DNA of 64,000 bases from Tetranychus cinnabarinus (lineage: Eukaryota; Arthropoda; Arachnida; Trombidiformes; Tetranychidae): NCBI GenBank assembly GCA_022266195.1, contig WHVY01000001.1, positions 11,036,001 through 11,100,000 of the forward strand, given 5' to 3'. Shown here piece after piece: positions 49,160-62,969 of this stretch. Position numbers and translations under genes: made by a program. The notes beneath the pieces are model-generated. The model did not search any database, was not told the DNA's origin, and worked only from the letters and a program-made list of their open reading frames with translations. The stretch's first letter is position 1; every line of letters starts with the position of its first letter.

Positions 49160-50827
49160 TTAAAGACTGTAGTTGGCCGTACTGCTGGCATTGCTGTTTG
49201 TATCCTCTTCAATTTGTGAGGTTGATGTGATGGAAGCCGTGTCACTGGCTCCGCTTCCAGTGCTATTGGATTTAGCTTCGGTCATTTTTAATCGACATGA
49301 ACATGGTTTGAGCAGTTTCGGGTAGATAAGCAGTTCATTGTTGGGTCCTTTGAAAATTATACCGCAACAAATTTTCTCTCTTTAATGGATGAAAGGGAAA
49401 AAAAGATCAGAATTAGTTGAAATGTTTTTCTTTTGAAGCAGAAAAAAAATGGATAAAAATAAAGCGGAAGAGAATCGGGTTAAAAGATGGTTTAGTTAAG
49501 AAATTATTGAAGTCAGGTAGGAAGTAATGGTGTGATTTGATAATAATAGGAGAGGGTGGCAAGAGGAGAGGGTCTTGGGTACTGCATGGATGATAATTGA
49601 TAAGCTTCAATGTATGCTTACTTCCTCCAGAAAGACATGTCTAAAAAGGAAGATACTTTAGAGAGTGAGCTGGTTGGAGGCTTGGTACGCTTGGTTAAAT
49701 TTCGCCGACTGGTCGATGATGAAGATGAGGGTGACAATAGGCCATTTGATATTGGACTTTTACTGCTGCTTCGTAGCTTCTTCTTGGGTGAGTTGAAAGC
49801 ACCTTCGGCACCTTGCTCTTTACCCTCATCGTCAAGATCAGAAAGATAGTCATCTTCGTCTGAATCGCCATCCAAATCGGATGAGTCACTTTGTATGGGA
49901 CTTGGTATTCGTCGACTTGGTACATGAAAATTATCACCTAGAAAATAAAAGTGAGAGAGAGAGAGAGAGGAAAAAAAGAATCAGTAAAAACGTGTTTCAA
50001 AACATTCATATTAGAGTTGCTCGGAACATAGTGGTACCAGTGTACCAGGTAAAGTGGAATTGATAGAAATCCGGAAGAAAAAGTCAGGTTCAGTGAAGAT
50101 GATAAAGTTAATGATGATGGTTGAAGAAAGAAGCTAAGCCCTGCAGGGTTTTCACAAAGTAACAGAAATGGTAAGAGAATAATTTGATTGTAGAAACAAG
50201 ATTGAGTTATTTCTCAATAAAATATCAACAGTTGACTTTTGACCAGATTTTGAAAATACAAATGCTAACCAGAAAAAAATGATAAAAATGAGCTTTTTAA
50301 CTCATCTATGAAAGTAAATATGAATTTTTTGAAAATGAAGCAAATCTATTGATTTTCCATCGATAATTAATGATTATTTTTCACCCTATCAATTGTAATT
50401 AGTGAAAGGATAGGATTTGAAAAAAAGGTGTAAAATATTCACCTTGAATGTCTGTAAAATCAATCAATGATGATTTAAGTTTCTTTGGTTTTTGGTGCTT
50501 CTTCGCATTGGTTGAGCTTGTTAGTGGACTTGAATTGCTGTGGTTTAATTTTGCGTATTTCATTGATTTGGTTCCTGGGCCAGCTCGAGCATCCACAACA
50601 TGCCTCCAATTACGCGCGGTTCCTGGGGGCAGTTTTTTCCATCTTTTCACCAAAAGGACACATGCATTGCATATTTCACCTGACCTTTTCTCACTGATTC
50701 GGAAACACTTTTCAAATTCAGCTTCGTACTTTTTACTGTCCGTGAATCGGGAACTGGAAGATTTAGCCTTGCATATACAACAACCCGAGATTGATCGGTA
50801 AATCTTGGGCTTGTGGAAACTGAACAT
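49160..50827 (-). CDS. SINHCAF: SINHCAF (FAM60A) orthologue, Sin3-HDAC subunit
   Basis: Minus-strand exons 50827-50443, 49937-49622 and 49379-49160, with phases 1 and 2 matched, give 306 residues. The N-terminus MFSFHKPKIYRSISGCCICK and following residues, with RSGEICNACVLLVKRWKKLP and HVVDARAGPGTKS, is the highly conserved FAM60A head; its four Cys (two CxxC pairs) form a zinc-binding site. After a Ser/Lys-rich linker, an acidic patch (DLDGDSDEDDYLSDLDDE) and another Ser-rich stretch comes the conserved C-terminal FLDMSFWRKEKICCGIIFKG, assembled across the last intron. It continues into LLIYPKLLKPCSC and a Ser/Thr tail. The family is a nuclear subunit of the Sin3/HDAC corepressor. The linker is longer than in the vertebrate protein (about 220 residues). 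It converges with the caspase gene. Confidence 0.93.
49953..49970. repeat. (GA)n microsatellite in SINHCAF intron
   Basis: A GAGAGAGA run just upstream (in transcript sense) of the acceptor of the second SINHCAF exon. On the transcript strand it reads as a CT-rich tract that could serve as part of the polypyrimidine tract. Confidence 0.7.
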
Positions 50828-51737
50828 GATGAGAGAAAATTAATTTAAGATTGAAGATGATTGTTGCACAAAATGTAAGTAGACTTGTAAAGGGACTTTA
50901 GGTTTGGGGACAAAATTGCACGAGATTGCACTTAAGAGTTGACCAAAAGGTTTGATTAGAGGTTTGACAGTTTATCGGTTGATTGTTGCCGTTGTTGTTG
51001 AGATGAACAAGTTGACAGTTGGACTGAATTGGGATAAATAAAGTTGCTTCTCATGGAGACTGAAAAGTGACGAAAAAAAGAGTATCAGGAAGGAGGAACC
51101 AAAAGAAGGAAGATTTCCTGGTAAAATAGCTTAACCAATACGTATTTTATGGCTTATCCTTTTTTTTCTTGATATTTCAAGAGCAATCTTGTTGTCGTTT
51201 CGTCTTAGTGTTTTAACTGATTAAAGCGTTAAATCGTATTTATTTGAACCAAATTTTTCCAGCTCATGAGAGATTAAGCTTTGGTCTTATTTGTCTTTGC
51301 ACTGAAAAGGTTAAAAAATAATGGACACTGACTAATTATCGGCAGATTATGAATAAATGGTAAACAAAAATTTCCACTGGTAAACGATAAGATGATTGGC
51401 TTGACTTGAATCCATTCAAAACAAAAAAGAGGCGATTGCAAGAGTTAATCACACAATTGGGTTGAGTAAAATTTGTATTGCCACGAAAGTGATTTTTAAA
51501 AATTGTATCCAAACAAAATTCAGTTGAAAAATGTCAAACGAGTAAACTTGGTCACTGGAAAAAAAGCGATGAAAAAAGATTGAGAATTAGATTAAATGAA
51601 GTAAAAAACAAATGTTTAGGTTTTGATGTTTCATTGAGTTGTGTTGTGTTGTGATGCTCAGGTAACGTTGTTTTCAAGTTGACATGAGAAAGGAAGAGAT
51701 AAGATGAAGGAGAAGTTTCAAGATTCAGGATGATAAT

Positions 51738-51765
51738 GAAAGAGAGAGAAAGAGAGAGAGAGGAA
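51738..51765. repeat. (GA)n-rich tract
   Basis: A run of GAGAGAGAAAGAGAGAGAGA type. Similar GA tracts occur at 54750-54772 and 59800-59829 in the same gene-poor region. Confidence 0.7.
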
Positions 51766-53740
51766 AGCAAGAGAAGGAAGAGAAATATTTTTGGTATTAC
51801 AGTTAAAGTGGTAGCAGATTTGGTCAGTTTTGATTCCATGAAACGGAATACAAATTACATTTTACTAAATGCCAATAGATTAAGTCAATTTTGACGTAAC
51901 TAGTAGTTAATGTTGTTGTTGATTTGTTGTTGTTGATGATGTTGTTTACTTACTCTTTGCGTAATTTTAGAGTGGGATGAATGAATGAAGGTAGATAAAA
52001 ACATTGAAAATGACGTTTTTTCAGTTGTTTTTGTCTTTAACTTTCACTCCTTTCAAGACATTTTGTTTTTCCCTGAATATTTGTTATTGTTTTACACTGA
52101 GATCGGGTTAGGAGGACATTTAAGGTAACGAAACATTAATCTTTTCAAGTTTTATTCTTGAGGCTCGATTTCGTCAGAGGAAGATGATTGTGATGATGAC
52201 GATGAGGAGGAGGAGGAGGAAAAGGGAATGAATATGAGATGAATATCAGCCAAAAGTTTCTATCATCTGTGTTGTGCTCTTCTAAAGATGCTCTAGGAAA
52301 TGAAAGGGAAATGTAGATGAAAAGGGGAAAAGCTTGGATGATGGAAGAGGAGAGATGTTGATGATGAATTAAAGAGAGCAGAATAGATTTTGCGTAAATA
52401 GGACATTTATTCGTGACCTAGTTTCGAGTTTTTCTCTTTCTTTTCCTTCTTCTTCTTTTTTTTACTTCAACTTGTGTTTTGGATCAAACAAATATATCTT
52501 TTAATAGAGCAAGAAGAATGGCGAAATAAGAAGTTGATGATGAAAATGAAGATAAAGAGGTTGGCAAAGATATTGCATGGTGAAAGTGGTAAATATTTTT
52601 GAAACTATTGTGAGGTTCCTCATTCTGATTGTTGCATGATTAACAATTGTAAGTATTTTGTAGGTTTGTGTGATAATGTGATGAGCTAAATTGTATCCAA
52701 GGTGAATTGGGAAAAAGTTGAAAATTAAAATCTCTCTTCTTCTGATGACATTGTTCAAGATGAAGGTTGATATTGACATAGATGGAAGATGGCGTTTTGT
52801 GTGTTTTTTTTGCAAGAGAGAAAGTGAAATGAAAGGGGAATAATTGGGATGAAATGATGGTAAATGACTGTGAAGGAGAAAGTATAAAAGTGAAGGTGAA
52901 GATAAAAAAGGTGGAGGATATAAAATCGATGAGGTTTATTAGGTCACTGGCAAGATGTAGGCTTGAAGCATCTACAGTTAAGATGGAACGAAAAAATCTG
53001 GTTAAAAAGGTTACAGAATGGGTAAAATCGATGATATTAGGTCATTGACAAGGAGTTGGCTAAATAAACCAGAATGAACCAGAAAAAGGAAACAATGGTA
53101 ACAATTTGTTCTTTTCAATTTAATTGCTATATCTTTTTTCAAATAATTTGAATGCCTGATAAACCAGAACTTTCATGTTTGCCTTGTGTTAATGTTTAAA
53201 TTAACACTCGAGATATTCAATGATGATGTTGTGCTTTTTATGCTTCCAATGTTTAAATCAAAAGAGCTTGTTCCTATTTTTTTATGTTTACAACTAATGG
53301 TTGACATTTGATTAATACAGTGAGACTAAGGAAGAATAATGATACTTCTGGTTGATGAGGATGATGAGGATGATGAGGTTGACTAGAGGAATGTAAAAAA
53401 TAGTGACTTTTGGGTAAGGGAGAGAAGACAGTATTTAAAGATGGATACAATCAATTTGGTGATGATGGTTGGGTGAAAACTGAGCTTGTTGGGTGATTTT
53501 AGTGGCTTTAATTGACAGAAGGAAAAAAAGATGAAAAAGTTTAAAAACAGAAGAAAAAACAAACAAAATTTGAAAGTTAAATTGTCATGATTAAATTGAT
53601 TAATTAATTCAGAGCTGGTATTGGTAACAATTAGTGAATGGCAAGAATTAACCAAAAAGAAATAGATTGCCATGTGATTATTGATTTGTAACAATTAGCA
53701 AGAAGAGTTGGCAAAAATTACGCTTGACAATAAAAAGTAA

Positions 53741-53916
53741 GTTAACCAGAAAAGGTTGATTCTAAAGGAAACCGGAAAAAAAACCAGAAAAGTATAACAA
53801 ACAAAATCAACCTAAAAATTAACCAGAAAATTCAATTGCATCATTTTGTCAGGATAGAAACCAGAAATGAAATGTTTTTGGAAAGGTTGATGAAAAACCA
53901 GAAAAAAAACCTTTTC
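53741..53916. repeat. Cluster of AACCAGAAA motifs
   Basis: AACCAGAAA or a one-base variant occurs at about 53743, 53781, 53821, 53859 and 53896, and its reverse complement TTTTCTGGTT at about 53912. The last pair could form a small hairpin. More copies are scattered through 53067-62883. Confidence 0.6.
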
Positions 53917-54033
53917 TGGTTCAACATGTTTATAAAACATAAACAAAAGGTTAAAATTTTGTTAAATTGTAACCATTTAATTGTATAATTTACAGCTGAT
54001 ATGAAGAGGTCAATTTAAGGCTCTTTCAACATT

Positions 54034-54078
54034 TCAAGGTCAAGGTAACAAAGGCCAAAGTAACAAAGGCCAAGGTCA
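54034..54078 (+). promoter_or_regulatory. Clustered nuclear-receptor half-sites
   Basis: TCAAGGTCA (54034-54042) and CCAAGGTCA (54070-54078) both fit the Ftz-F1/ERR monomer consensus YCAAGGYCR. Two AACAAAGGCCAA units lie between and across them, and AAGGTCAAAGG gives a direct-repeat spacing. The sites are seen in sequence; use by a nuclear receptor is inference. Confidence 0.35.
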
Positions 54079-57043
54079 AAGGCCTCTATTTTCCTGATAA
54101 ATTTAACGCTCTTCTTGTTGCTCTTTTTCAGAGGAGAAACCAAAAGTTTCTGTTTTTTTTGCTCTCTTTTTTGGGTTTTTTTTGGAGGTGGGTTAAGGTA
54201 GAGAGAGGAAAAATGGAGACAGAAAGAGAGGTTTTTACCTGATACAGAGTTGGTACTGATGGGAGTTGAAAGTATCATTAATCGGGTATCAAATGTTGCA
54301 CTTGTTGGTTGTGACGATGGTAAAGGTTGGGATGTTGATAATGATTTAACGTAAAGACATATGTAACAAAAGTGATTGCAATAAATAAGTAAAAACAAAT
54401 GGTAACAAATGTACAGAAATAAATTAATCAACAAGTTAATTACGAGAAAAAAAATTCATAAGATTTGTATGAAACACAAGAAGCAAAAAAAGGTTGAATG
54501 TAAACAAAAGGCAAATCAATGTAATAAAATATTAGTTGGGTCAAGTGTAGAAAGATTGCGATTACAATTGCTATTATTTGATCAAAGTTTAAATGATATT
54601 ATTGTATGGTTGTTTGTAATGTCAATTGTTGAGTGGTTATAATTATCAGCATTAATGTGAAAATGTTGATGTTGATTATAATGGTTAAAACCATGTGACC
54701 AATTGTCAGGATTAACCCAATGATAAAACATGGAGATGCAATGACACTAATGAAGAGAGAGAGAGAGAGAGACTGAGAAAGATGAACCAGAAACAATAAT
54801 GTTGATGAAATTGATGATGATGTTGTTGATCAGATTGGTGGATGATAATTGTAATCACAAAGAAATGGATGTAAATAATGAAACTGAGTTGAAGCTGTCA
54901 CAGAGGTTAGGCTTTACAGCGTCAATGTTGCACAATGGGAAGAACCAGCAAAAAGCACAATATTTCAAACGTTTGGCTTTTGATTAAACAAACCTTTGTA
55001 CAAATTACAATTGTAGATAAATATATTAAATTGTTTCTCCTTTATAAATAGATTGATTAACTAATTGTATAATTGAACTTGAAAAATTAAATGTTGGTTA
55101 ACAAAACAAAGGATCAAAAAGAGAGGCAAAAAATGGTAAACACTGTGATTTTATTTTACCCAACTGTGAATACAATCAAACACAACATCAACAAGAAGAG
55201 GTCGTTGATCTAGAAGCTGAGATGAGCAAAAAAGTTCATTGAACTTGGAGATGTTGCTATAGTTACTCTGTCTTCTCTTTCTTTGGCTCTTTCTTTGCCT
55301 TTCTTCCACTCTATTTCGCAATCTTTCTTACTCAAGTCTCTCTTTCACTTGTCAACCCAAAAAGAGGCCCAATTTTTTGGGTAACTAAGTTTCTTCTTCT
55401 GTCTATTTATCTTTCTATTTTTCCTTGTTTTCTTCTTCAAGATTAAATTCATGTTTCAGGCTATTGAAGCTGCTCATCTTAATCATCGCCATCGCCATCA
55501 CCATCTTCATCATCATCTTCATCACCATAATCTTGAAATTTTCATGTTTATCAATTGATTTGTTCCCTTACCATTGACCTAGACATTGGTTAATCTGATT
55601 TCATCTTTTTTTTACTGTATTGGCTCTTAACCTTGATTTAATCAATCTTGATCAATAATTGACTGAAAATCAACTCATGATTAACCAAATTTCTGGTCAA
55701 ACAAAATAAACATGACCATATCTACATGATGGCGATAATTTAAGTGTATGATTAAGATGATTAGAGTAATGATGAAGATAATGAAAAGTGAAAATTGAGT
55801 GAAAGCAGAGATGATTAGATAACCAGCCTTTTAAGCTTCAATTTTCTGGTTTTCACTTAACCTTTTCAATTTCATTGTTTTGTTTTTCCAATTTTGTTCA
55901 GTTTTCATTTCATTGTTACATTTTCAGTCAAATTGAATCATGATTAATGACTTGGATCATTACTTGAAATTTGACCAATTTTGTCATGATCAACATTGAA
56001 AAGTGAAAAGTAAGTCAGCTTGTTGATCAACCTTATCTTTACCATGCAAGTGTGAATCTTGATGAAACATCATTAAGGAGCAACAATAATTTCCAGTAAA
56101 GATTATCGATGAAGGTTGATTCCAACGATCCAAGGCCAATTCGAGGTTGAAAAATATCGTTAATAACATTATTTTACCTCTTTTCCCTCTCATCATCATC
56201 ATCATTTGTCTCTCATTTAGTGTCTACAAAAGAGAATCTCTTTCGCCATTTTGTCTCCCTGTTTTCATCGCCAAGGTCTCATCATTATTATCATCATCTT
56301 TTCAACTTGTTGATAATAATTATTACAATATTACATTTACCTATTTATCCATCATGACACTTGATACTCTTGTTTAAATGACAAAGACAATTAAACTATA
56401 ACTGTCTCTGATTTAGAGTGATTATAATCATTATTATATTGAACCTTTTTTATTTTGATTTTTACCACTTTTTGATAACCTTTTCAATTGATATTTACAA
56501 TTAATTGTTGATTACCTTACAACATGATTACACTTTCTCCCAAGGTAATCAAACTTGAAATGATTAATTTTGTAATGCTAATAACAATGTAATATTTTTA
56601 AATAGTTTTTTCGCTATATTAACCATTCCACCATCTTTATTTGATGACAATTTATCAACAGTTTAATATCAGAGAAGGATAATCAAGATTAAGGCTGAAT
56701 TAACTTTGAAATTAACGTTAATACAAGCTAAAATGATAACAACAAATAAAACAAGCAGCTAAAATGAAATCAGCAAGTTATTGCAATCAAGTGAAAACCT
56801 TGATATACTGTGTTTAAACCTTGCAAATTGCCAAGCTGATTGTGCTGAATGATGTTCAAGATTATTGGTTATCATTTACCAGTTTTTATGCTTACAAATC
56901 AAAAACCTAATCACGATGATGTTAATAGGAAAACAATTTTAAATGAAAAGTCAAATTGGACCAGAAAAATGAGAAAACCCAAACTCTATAATCTGGTTAA
57001 GCCATAGAGGATGGATCAACCAAAGAGCAAGACAACTCTTTGG

Positions 57044-57360
57044 ATCAACCTAACAAAGTCAACCTCTTAGCATCAAATTTAACACTCCTTTCGGGTTGTT
57101 TTCACGGTCCTTTACATTTTTATTATGATTGAGTTAAAGCCAAAGATCATACATGTTTCAACCTAACAAAGTCAACCTCTTAGCATCAAATTTAATCGTC
57201 GATTGGGGTTGTTTCCTGGTCATTTACATAATAATCAAAGATGATTGTTATGATATTTATGGGCAAGTTAAAGCCAAAGATCATACATGTTTCAACCTAA
57301 CGAGTCAACCTTGTAACATCAAATTCAACACACGTTTTGGATGATTTCACGGTGAACAAT
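57044..57360. repeat. Three-unit imperfect tandem repeat (~113-134 bp)
   Basis: The block beginning TCAACCTAACAAAGTCAACC recurs from about 57045, 57158 and 57291, followed each time by a TTAGCATCAAATTTAA-like segment. The phrase AAAGCCAAAGATCATACATG precedes units 2 and 3. Unit 3 is the most diverged. No coding potential is evident. Confidence 0.8.
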
Positions 57361-60300
57361 TTTTCGTTTAAATGATCATCTTTGTTTCACCATCTTTCAT
57401 TTTGTACTTGATGTTGAAATTGACTGGTTAAGCTGAACCAGAAAACCAGAAAATTTAAAAAATTAATCTGATCATCTAACGTTTTTCATCCGATTTCTAG
57501 CTTATCATTAATTTCATCCTTTCCCTCATCTTGGTCGTCTTTATCATCATCATCATCGTCATGAATTTTCATATTTTATCCTTGAAAATTTATCACCTGA
57601 GTCAAGTGAAAAATTACAGGAAGAAAAGGAGAAAGAAAGAGGAAGATGAAGATTGTGAAAGAGCGTTCGACAGAGGAAAATATGGACGAAAGAGAAGATA
57701 GAAAAGTCTGGAATGAAGGTTAATATAAAAAAAATATACATTTGTATTTATATACTTTTCTGGTAAATTCAAGGTAAACGATAGATTCTGTACTTTTTAA
57801 GGAAATGTTGGAAAAAGGATTTAACTGTTAACGAATGTTAAATTACACTTTGCCTTTGTCTACAATACAATTCAATTGGTCATTGATTGGTCAAATGATT
57901 AAGGTTAACTATTGAAATAAAAAACCAAAAATGCTCAAGTTTCAACTCAAGGTAAACCAAATTTAGGTTAAATATTTTCATTTTACATTTTCTGATGTAT
58001 TTAACTTTCAATTGTAATTAACTGTTTAACCACGTTCTTGTCTCTCTCTCTCACTCTCTCATTGCCATGTTGCTGATTGCTGGTTGATTGTAATACCTGT
58101 TTAACACGGTTGTTGACAGTTATCAAGAACAGGTTAGCCAGTTTTACAATCAAAAACTACAGTTAACATGAAACAAGTATTTCAAACCTTCAACATTCTG
58201 GTTTGTTGTTGTTTTTTTACATTCACTGTGCCCTAAATAATCTTGCAAGAATGACAGTTAACAATGAATGAACATTGAAGTTACAATCAAGTCAATAGTT
58301 GATTTTAAATTGAAACTCAATTTTTAATCGACACTCTGTATAATATTTACCAATGACCATGTTTAATCAGTACAATTAAGAGGTGAATAAATGGCAATTG
58401 TGAATGAAGCAAGTTGAGGCGAAACCGTCATCAACATCGTCATAATGAACCACGTTTACGTTAATTTTGTCAACACATTAATCACATTTAGTCCACATTT
58501 TTATTGTATCTATCAATTGTTGATGATTATGGTTAATGAAGATTGAGAGTTGATTCAATTTTCACTTTTCAATGATGATATGAAGTGTTTGGGTTAAAGA
58601 AAAGGTTAAATGACCAGAAACCAGTGAATATACCAGAAGTAAACAAACGACTCTTAAATTAACAAATTTTAGGTTTCAGTGAATCTTGTAAACAAACCTG
58701 AATCTGACAGTTGCTTGTTCAAATCAGTTGAAACCAACATGGATGATGATAATGGCGATGATGATCAAGTTGGCAGGAAACAGTTAGTTGAACGGAAATT
58801 AGATTCCTTTAATTCACTTTCAATGACAATTGTTCACCTTTTTTGTTTAAACGTCAACTTGGGCCTAAAGTGCCCTCTAATTGTTTCACCTTGATTAACT
58901 ATTATATCAGAGATGTTGAACAATTTAAATAATGACAATCAAGGAGGTGAAAGTGAACAATTTATCATTGAATAGATAACAATGGATAGAGAAGGAAAAC
59001 GCAAAGAAATAGTCAAGGCTATCAAGATTTCCACACAACACATACACAGTAATATTGATTTACCATCTTTAAATAACTGTTAATTGTCAGTTTTACTGTC
59101 GATTGGTAAAGGTCAGTTGATGATAAGGTCACTCGATGTATTTAATAATGGTAAAGGTTAAATAGTTGTAGGGATTGATTAAAGGTTAAATTGTAAGTTG
59201 AAAGTGAAAGGCCAACAACAACAACACATTTCCAATGGTAACATCAATGGGAAGAGGAAAAATTTGTTAGGCTTAAAGGATTGGGTTAAATTAAAGTGAC
59301 TGGTTAAACTTACCTTTACTGTAATTGATGGTTTTATTTGATTATGTTTGTTTAATTTAATGATTATGATGGTGATGGTGAAATGATGGTTAAATTAATG
59401 ACAATAATAAGTGATGAATGGTTAAAACAATAGATTTAATCAGTCAGTTTAATCCTTGACTTTGAAGGTGTCACAGTCCGTCTTTTAGGATTACCAAATG
59501 TTGGTGTTGATTGTTGTTTATCATGGTGTTGTTTATGTTGATTGTTGCACTTCGTTGTGAGCAGGTTTAAAGTAATGACGATTTTTTGGGTTAAAATAAG
59601 AGAGAGTCACTCAGTGAGAGGATGATTATTGGATAGAGTGAGTGAGAGGCTGAGGCATATAAAAGGGGAAGGTAAGGGAGTAAGATGATGATTAGGCAGA
59701 GAAGGAATCAGGTCAGAATGTGGGTCAACTCAATCAACCATCTTTTTCATCATGACACAGTGAACTTACGGTTTGACAGATACATGGAGTTGGAAGATAA
59801 AAGAGAGAGAAAAGAGAGAGAGAGAGAGCTGAAGATGAGCAGTATTTCATGTCAAAATGTATTTCCATGAAAGTGGATGATTTTCATGATTCAATGTTGC
59901 TTAATATCATCCAGTATGATCGTAAAAATGAGTTGAAATGTAATCGACTAAATTATGTATTAAATTCACCTAATGATACACAGGTAATTGGATAAACACT
60001 GGTAATGTTGGTTAAAGTTTAACCTTTGGTTAAGCTTGGCTATTGATTTACTGGTAACCCATTTTTTTTCCTGGTAACTCTCCAATGATTCCTTGTTTCC
60101 TAATCGATTCAATTTTTTTGCTATCCATGCTCTTTAACCACAACAATTGACCTTTCAATTGTTGATAATTAATTGTGTCAACAATCTTTAATTGTAGATA
60201 ATTCATGATCAAATTTGTCTAGTTTCAACTGTCATTTTCTGGTTCACATTTAACGTCATATGTTTTTAGGTTGCTTTTTGTTTTGTATTTTGTACCATTT

Positions 60301-62969
60301 TGTTTTTTCTGCCTTTTTCTGGTTCTTCTTCTTTGTTAATTATCATTATTATTTTCAACTAATTAAGTCTTCTCATTTGATTTGTATGTTAATTAATGAT
60401 TTAAAAATAGCTGGCAAATGCGGCAAGTTGTTTGGCTTTTTGGGTAATCATTATTTCTTGAAATTGAATTTGTCTAAAGATTTTCATTTATTATTTAATC
60501 ATCTTTTAATCATGAGCTTTCTAATCAACTCAATTATCATTGGCATATTTAACTAATTACGTTTGGTTGGTTAAAATACTGATGACGCTGCATCGACTTT
60601 AAGGCAACCTCAAGTTGACAACAATCTGGTTAACCATGATAAACGTTTAATTGTTATCAAAAGCAATTCTGGTGTGTTCAACATTACCAGCTTCATCATC
60701 ATTATTATTAGCATCTTTGGCTTCATGGTTTATCCCTTGAAATGAAGTAAAGGTGAGCAAAAAAACAGTGTGAAATAAGTATTGATCCGTTTTTGGGGAA
60801 AACCCGGAAGAAACTCTTTCCTACTCTAGGATCCATGGGTTTCATCCTGGCAAGTTGATCAATAAGTCTGCCTCTCTTTGTGTCTTCTCTGTCTATTTAA
60901 CTGTCTTAACCTTGTTATAAACACTGATCCTAAAAAAGGAGCAAAACCAGAATCTCGATGAATCCCATTCTGGTTGATGTTGAACACATTTACCTTCAAT
61001 GCTAATTTTGTTAGACTTTTGGCTTTATTTTAATCTCAATTAACCTTACAATTGTCTCTACAACTAATTATATTTTCACTGGTTAAATCAAATAATTTGC
61101 TTTTAATAATGTTGACAATCAAAAAAAGCTTTTAACATATCAATGGAAACTGAAAGTACTCCTTTCAATACAATCATCTTTTGTGTATATTTCATGTTTC
61201 ATTTTTGTTTCAAATGTTGATTCTTTGGCCTTTCTTCAGCCTTAATCAATTCAATTTAATGTCTATTGTTGTCATTCAATTTATATTATTAATCTTATAT
61301 TCACATATGAAATCAATTATTTTACTGTAACTGTACAATGTAAAATTATTAATACAAATGCATTGGTAGGAGCACTATAATGAAATTGTCAATGTAATTT
61401 TGTCCTTTGTTATTGTAATTAGCTTACAAATGTGCTTATGTTTATCTAATTGAGTATTGATTTTTTGGTTAAAGTGATGGATTCATTGTAAATGGTTAAC
61501 CTTTGATTCGGGTTAACCAGCGAAGTTGAAAAACTGGTTGAATAATGGTTACCTATTTTGGTTCCTCAATTGGTTGGTCAATGCTAATTCAAGGTTCATC
61601 ATGCATTTACATCATTGGGTACCTCAGTACGTCATTTGACTCTGGTTTATCGATGTCAGATGAAAATGCTGATCAAAAAAACTGGTTATTGTTTGGGTTT
61701 GACTATCGATATTATGATGTTGATTCATTTGAAAAGGAAGGAAACTGTTATCCAAATTGAAAATTAACCAGAATATCATTGAAATGAACTTTTAAAGCGG
61801 AAATTGTTGATATATTTTAGTCCAAATTTCATGTTTGTCTTTGCTTTTCCTTACCTAGTTGATTGTCAGGGATGAGAAACCATGTTTTTTGTTGTTGCTT
61901 TTTTCCTCTGTCAGCTGACTTGACTCGCTTGAGTTTCAAGAATCATCTCTGATTGTTATCTTGATTAAGGATTTACTCTGTGACTTAATATGTAAACTGA
62001 TAATGATCGTCATAATAATAGCAGTGGAAAGATGTAAAGTGAAACTTTCCCTCAATTCAACATCTATTAATCAGATGATATATTTGTGTGTGAAATAAAT
62101 TACCCTTGAATAGTTAGAATGGCAAGTTCATCTCGTAATCTGATTAATATAAAATCAAAGTGCAAGGCATCTCGATATTTAAATTAACTTTACATTGATG
62201 GCATGAACACAACTGGGGTTGAATAATTGATAAATTTAATCAACAATCAGCTAAATAACCAAAAATGAGAGCAATGGCTTACAGGTGAACAAAACTTTCG
62301 GGTTAAAATCTGCAAGAGAAAACCATAGACCCTCCACATGAGTACATTGTGTATCCATTATCATGATAACATGTTGAATTGAAATCTGAATATGTTTTAA
62401 ATAAACTCAATTAGTTGAAAAATAAGCAAAGTAAAACCTATTGTGATAAGTCCAGCAAAGCTTTGAGATGTTTTTTAGGAATACAAAATTGATTTCATTA
62501 AAGATGATTACAATAGAGTAATTAGCAGTGTGAGAAGATGTGAGGTTGTCAATTGAATCATATTAATTGCTTGTTCTATCTCAACTCACGATATCACCTA
62601 TGTGTGAAAGTCGGTAGAATTAGGTTTAAATATTAATAAAAAGTAAACAAAAATTTTGGTTCCAAACCATTCGAACGCATAACTTGGATGGATCTTCAGA
62701 TAAATCAATGATTTTTCATCAAAAGCAGCAGTGTGAAGGTTGAATCCATTCTGGTCAATCAAATGGTAATGTTGTCAAAGAGGTAAATTAAATATAAATG
62801 ATGAAGAAATGGTAAAACTCACAAACTGAAAACAGTCAATCTAATTTTTAATTGGTAAATAAAATGTCAGTTAATTTTCTGGTTCTTTTGGTTTTGCTGC
62901 CATCTAGCATATGCGAATCGAACTAATTAGGTTGTATTTGTCAAATACTATTTGATATGAAAAACTTTA

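Larger units (their letters stand above)
50828..62960. other. 12-kb gene-poor region
   Basis: No frame here carries a recognisable domain, and no set of exons with matching phase was found. The DNA is rich in GATGATG, GA/CT and CCAGAAA-type motifs. The start must hold the SINHCAF promoter on the minus strand. The region may be intergenic regulatory DNA, long introns of a gene with exons outside the window, or non-coding RNA; sequence alone does not decide. Confidence 0.5.

Noticed and set aside
49610..49849. Plus-strand frame opposite the second SINHCAF exon
   Set aside because: Antisense shadow of a well-supported coding exon.
54409..54642. Lys/Asn-rich 77-codon open frame
   Set aside because: Composition follows local A-rich DNA; no domain and no supporting signals.
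57044..57360. Possible CRISPR-like array
   Set aside because: Units are long, imperfect and unequally spaced in a eukaryotic genome; it is an ordinary tandem duplication.
60260..60556. 98-codon hydrophobic open frame
   Set aside because: Phe/Leu/Ile-rich translation of T-rich DNA, no start context or family similarity seen.
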